Source: Pterobdella sp. o SKG-2022 (lineage: Eukaryota; Annelida; Clitellata; Hirudinida; Piscicolidae). From it: DNA of 64,000 nt. Position numbers and translations under genes: made by a program. The notes beneath the pieces are model-generated. The model searched no databases and had not been told where the DNA came from. It was given only the letters and a program-made list of their open reading frames with translations. The stretch spans positions 2,025,744 through 2,089,743 of the forward strand of contig OZ038323.1 in NCBI GenBank assembly GCA_964035795.1. The letters are read 5' to 3'. The first letter of the stretch is position 1; each line of letters opens with the position of its first letter. This document shows positions 62,901 through 64,000 of the stretch, piece after piece.

Positions 62901-64000
62901 AAATGTGAAAGCTGAGCTTTGAAATAGTGATAATAATGTGACTAACCACTCCAGCATCGAGAGAAAGCATGGTGGACTTGACTGATGTATTGTTGCTTGT
63001 GTTTGTGATGCTTCTTGACACATTTGAGTTTATATTTTCGGGGGAAAGTATATTAGATGGTGTTGAAGTATTTTTGTTGTCAATGTTGTTGTGTAGAGGG
63101 TGGTTGAGATTGCTTGTGTCATTTTGTTGATTGTTGTTGTTAATGCTGAGTAAGGTTGATGGACCATTGATTGCAGCATTATTATTGTTGGTACAAATAT
63201 TTGGGTTTATATTTTCATTTGTACTTGTGTTGTTGTTTGTTGTACTGGAATTTATGTTGAGTGGATTGGTCTGATAACTGTTGTTGTTATAACTGATGCT
63301 GTTCATATTTTGTGTATAGTTGTTAGAGTTGGTTGTAATAGAGTGACTATTGGTATTACAATTGTTGATATTGTTTGTATTGGTGTTAGTGTTGTTGTTA
63401 ACGCTAATGTTGATACCATGAGGGTTTTGATGATTGTTTGAAAGAGGTGGAGGATTGACTATAGATGTGCCACCAGACATCATCATTGGATTCAGATTTA
63501 AGCCCCCTTCTATGAAAGAATTATGGGTGTTGGTTATAGCCATATTTCCAGGCATGGACTTGTGTCTAGAAAAATATGGAGCATGGTTCATCATATTTGG
63601 ACCATTAGGACCAATATTATTGCTGTTACTATTGACATAATTCATCATGAGTTGGTTATTGTGGTGGTACATCTGCTGCTGTTGTTGTTGTTGTTGTTGC
63701 TGTTGAGACATGTAGTGGGAAGGCATGAAGGCTCGCTGTCGATTGGCCATCATTTGTTGCATGGAAGATTGTGGCATCAAGCCGTGTCGGAAGTTATTGC
63801 CCCCTCGATTCATCATTGAAAGTTGACTGTTTGACATAGGATGGTGAGGCCTCGGCTCACTTGTACTTAACAATTGAGATAAGTTTTTATTCTTCTGTAT
63901 TGTTTCCTCATCTTTTGATAAAGTTACCATTGAAATACTATTGTTGCTACTGCTGTTATTAATGGCATTGTTGTTATTCAACATCGTATTGTTGTTATTT
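50961..64000 (-). CDS. CREBBP/EP300 ortholog: CBP/p300 histone acetyltransferase, N-terminus cut by window edge
   Basis: Nuclear co-activator that acetylates histones and binds many transcription factors. Nineteen exons join in phase: 64000(edge)-62947, 60840-60552, 60444-59886, 59792-59675, 59587-59455, 59381-57273, 57191-57076, 56983-56813, 56728-56571, 56006-55926, 55648-55592, 55305-55160, 54969-54675, 54494-54381, 54293-54089, 54020-53946, 53818-53732, 53628-53194, 53102-50961; 2,780 aa visible. Order: LxxLL box NLSQLL (near 63870); TAZ1 ([11 protein letters not shown], then [13 protein letters not shown]); KIX ([34 protein letters not shown]); a long Asn/Gln/Ser-rich linker with a cluster of psi-K-x-E sites; bromodomain ([17 protein letters not shown]); CH2/PHD ([26 protein letters not shown]); HAT ([41 protein letters not shown]); ZZ ([14 protein letters not shown], then CDDYDLC); TAZ2 ([10 protein letters not shown] ... 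KCPVPYC). The HAT keeps Asp in AYLDS and Trp-Tyr in QDWYKK, the catalytic-site residues. After TAZ2 comes about 470 aa of Met/Gln-rich sequence in which I do not see the NCBD. Intron 1 (60841-62946, 2.1 kb) holds nothing recognised. Confidence 0.97.

Overview
This window is animal nuclear DNA: AT-rich, with GT-AG introns, tri- and tetranucleotide microsatellites and decayed non-LTR retrotransposons. The gene set (a SEPT6-group septin, the basal-body protein OFD1, a giant cadherin, CBP/p300) means a ciliated metazoan. Gene compactness, Asn/Gln-rich tracts and retroelement types suggest an invertebrate, probably a lophotrochozoan such as an annelid. The phylum is inference.

Five protein-coding genes were assembled exon by exon. 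Every junction was checked for GT/AG, reading phase and agreement with the protein family. 1-5,400: no gene, only repeats. 5,601-8,117 (-): USE1, an ER SNARE, seven exons, 234 aa. 8,738-19,450 (+): a SEPT6/8/10/11-group septin, 12 coding exons, 399 aa, with a candidate alternative first exon at 10,285-10,729 that adds a proline-rich N-terminus. 19,451-27,400: gene-free, with two decayed non-LTR retrotransposons; a third lies inside septin intron 6. 27,760-41,696 (-): a 3,611-aa single-pass cadherin, eight exons. 42,367-48,644 (+): OFD1, 15 exons, about 782 aa, with LisH motif and coiled coils. 48,720-50,960: no gene called. 50,961-64,000 (-): CBP/p300 histone acetyltransferase, 19 exons seen and truncated at the right edge, carrying an LxxLL box, TAZ1, KIX, bromodomain, PHD, HAT, ZZ and TAZ2 in canonical order.

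The genes are housekeeping or developmental and do not form one pathway. USE1/septin and cadherin/OFD1 are head-to-head pairs with about 0.6-0.7 kb between start codons, so each pair may share a promoter. Septin/cadherin and OFD1/CBP converge tail-to-tail.

No clearly new molecular system was found. The points most worth a second look are the septin alternative first exon, a near-perfect 92-bp palindrome in the USE1/septin promoter interval, a cadherin intron flanked by an 8-bp direct repeat (a possible intron-gain footprint), the apparent lack of the NCBD in CBP, the loss of calcium motifs across much of the giant cadherin, microsatellites abutting septin splice sites, and a short motif repeated at five non-coding sites.
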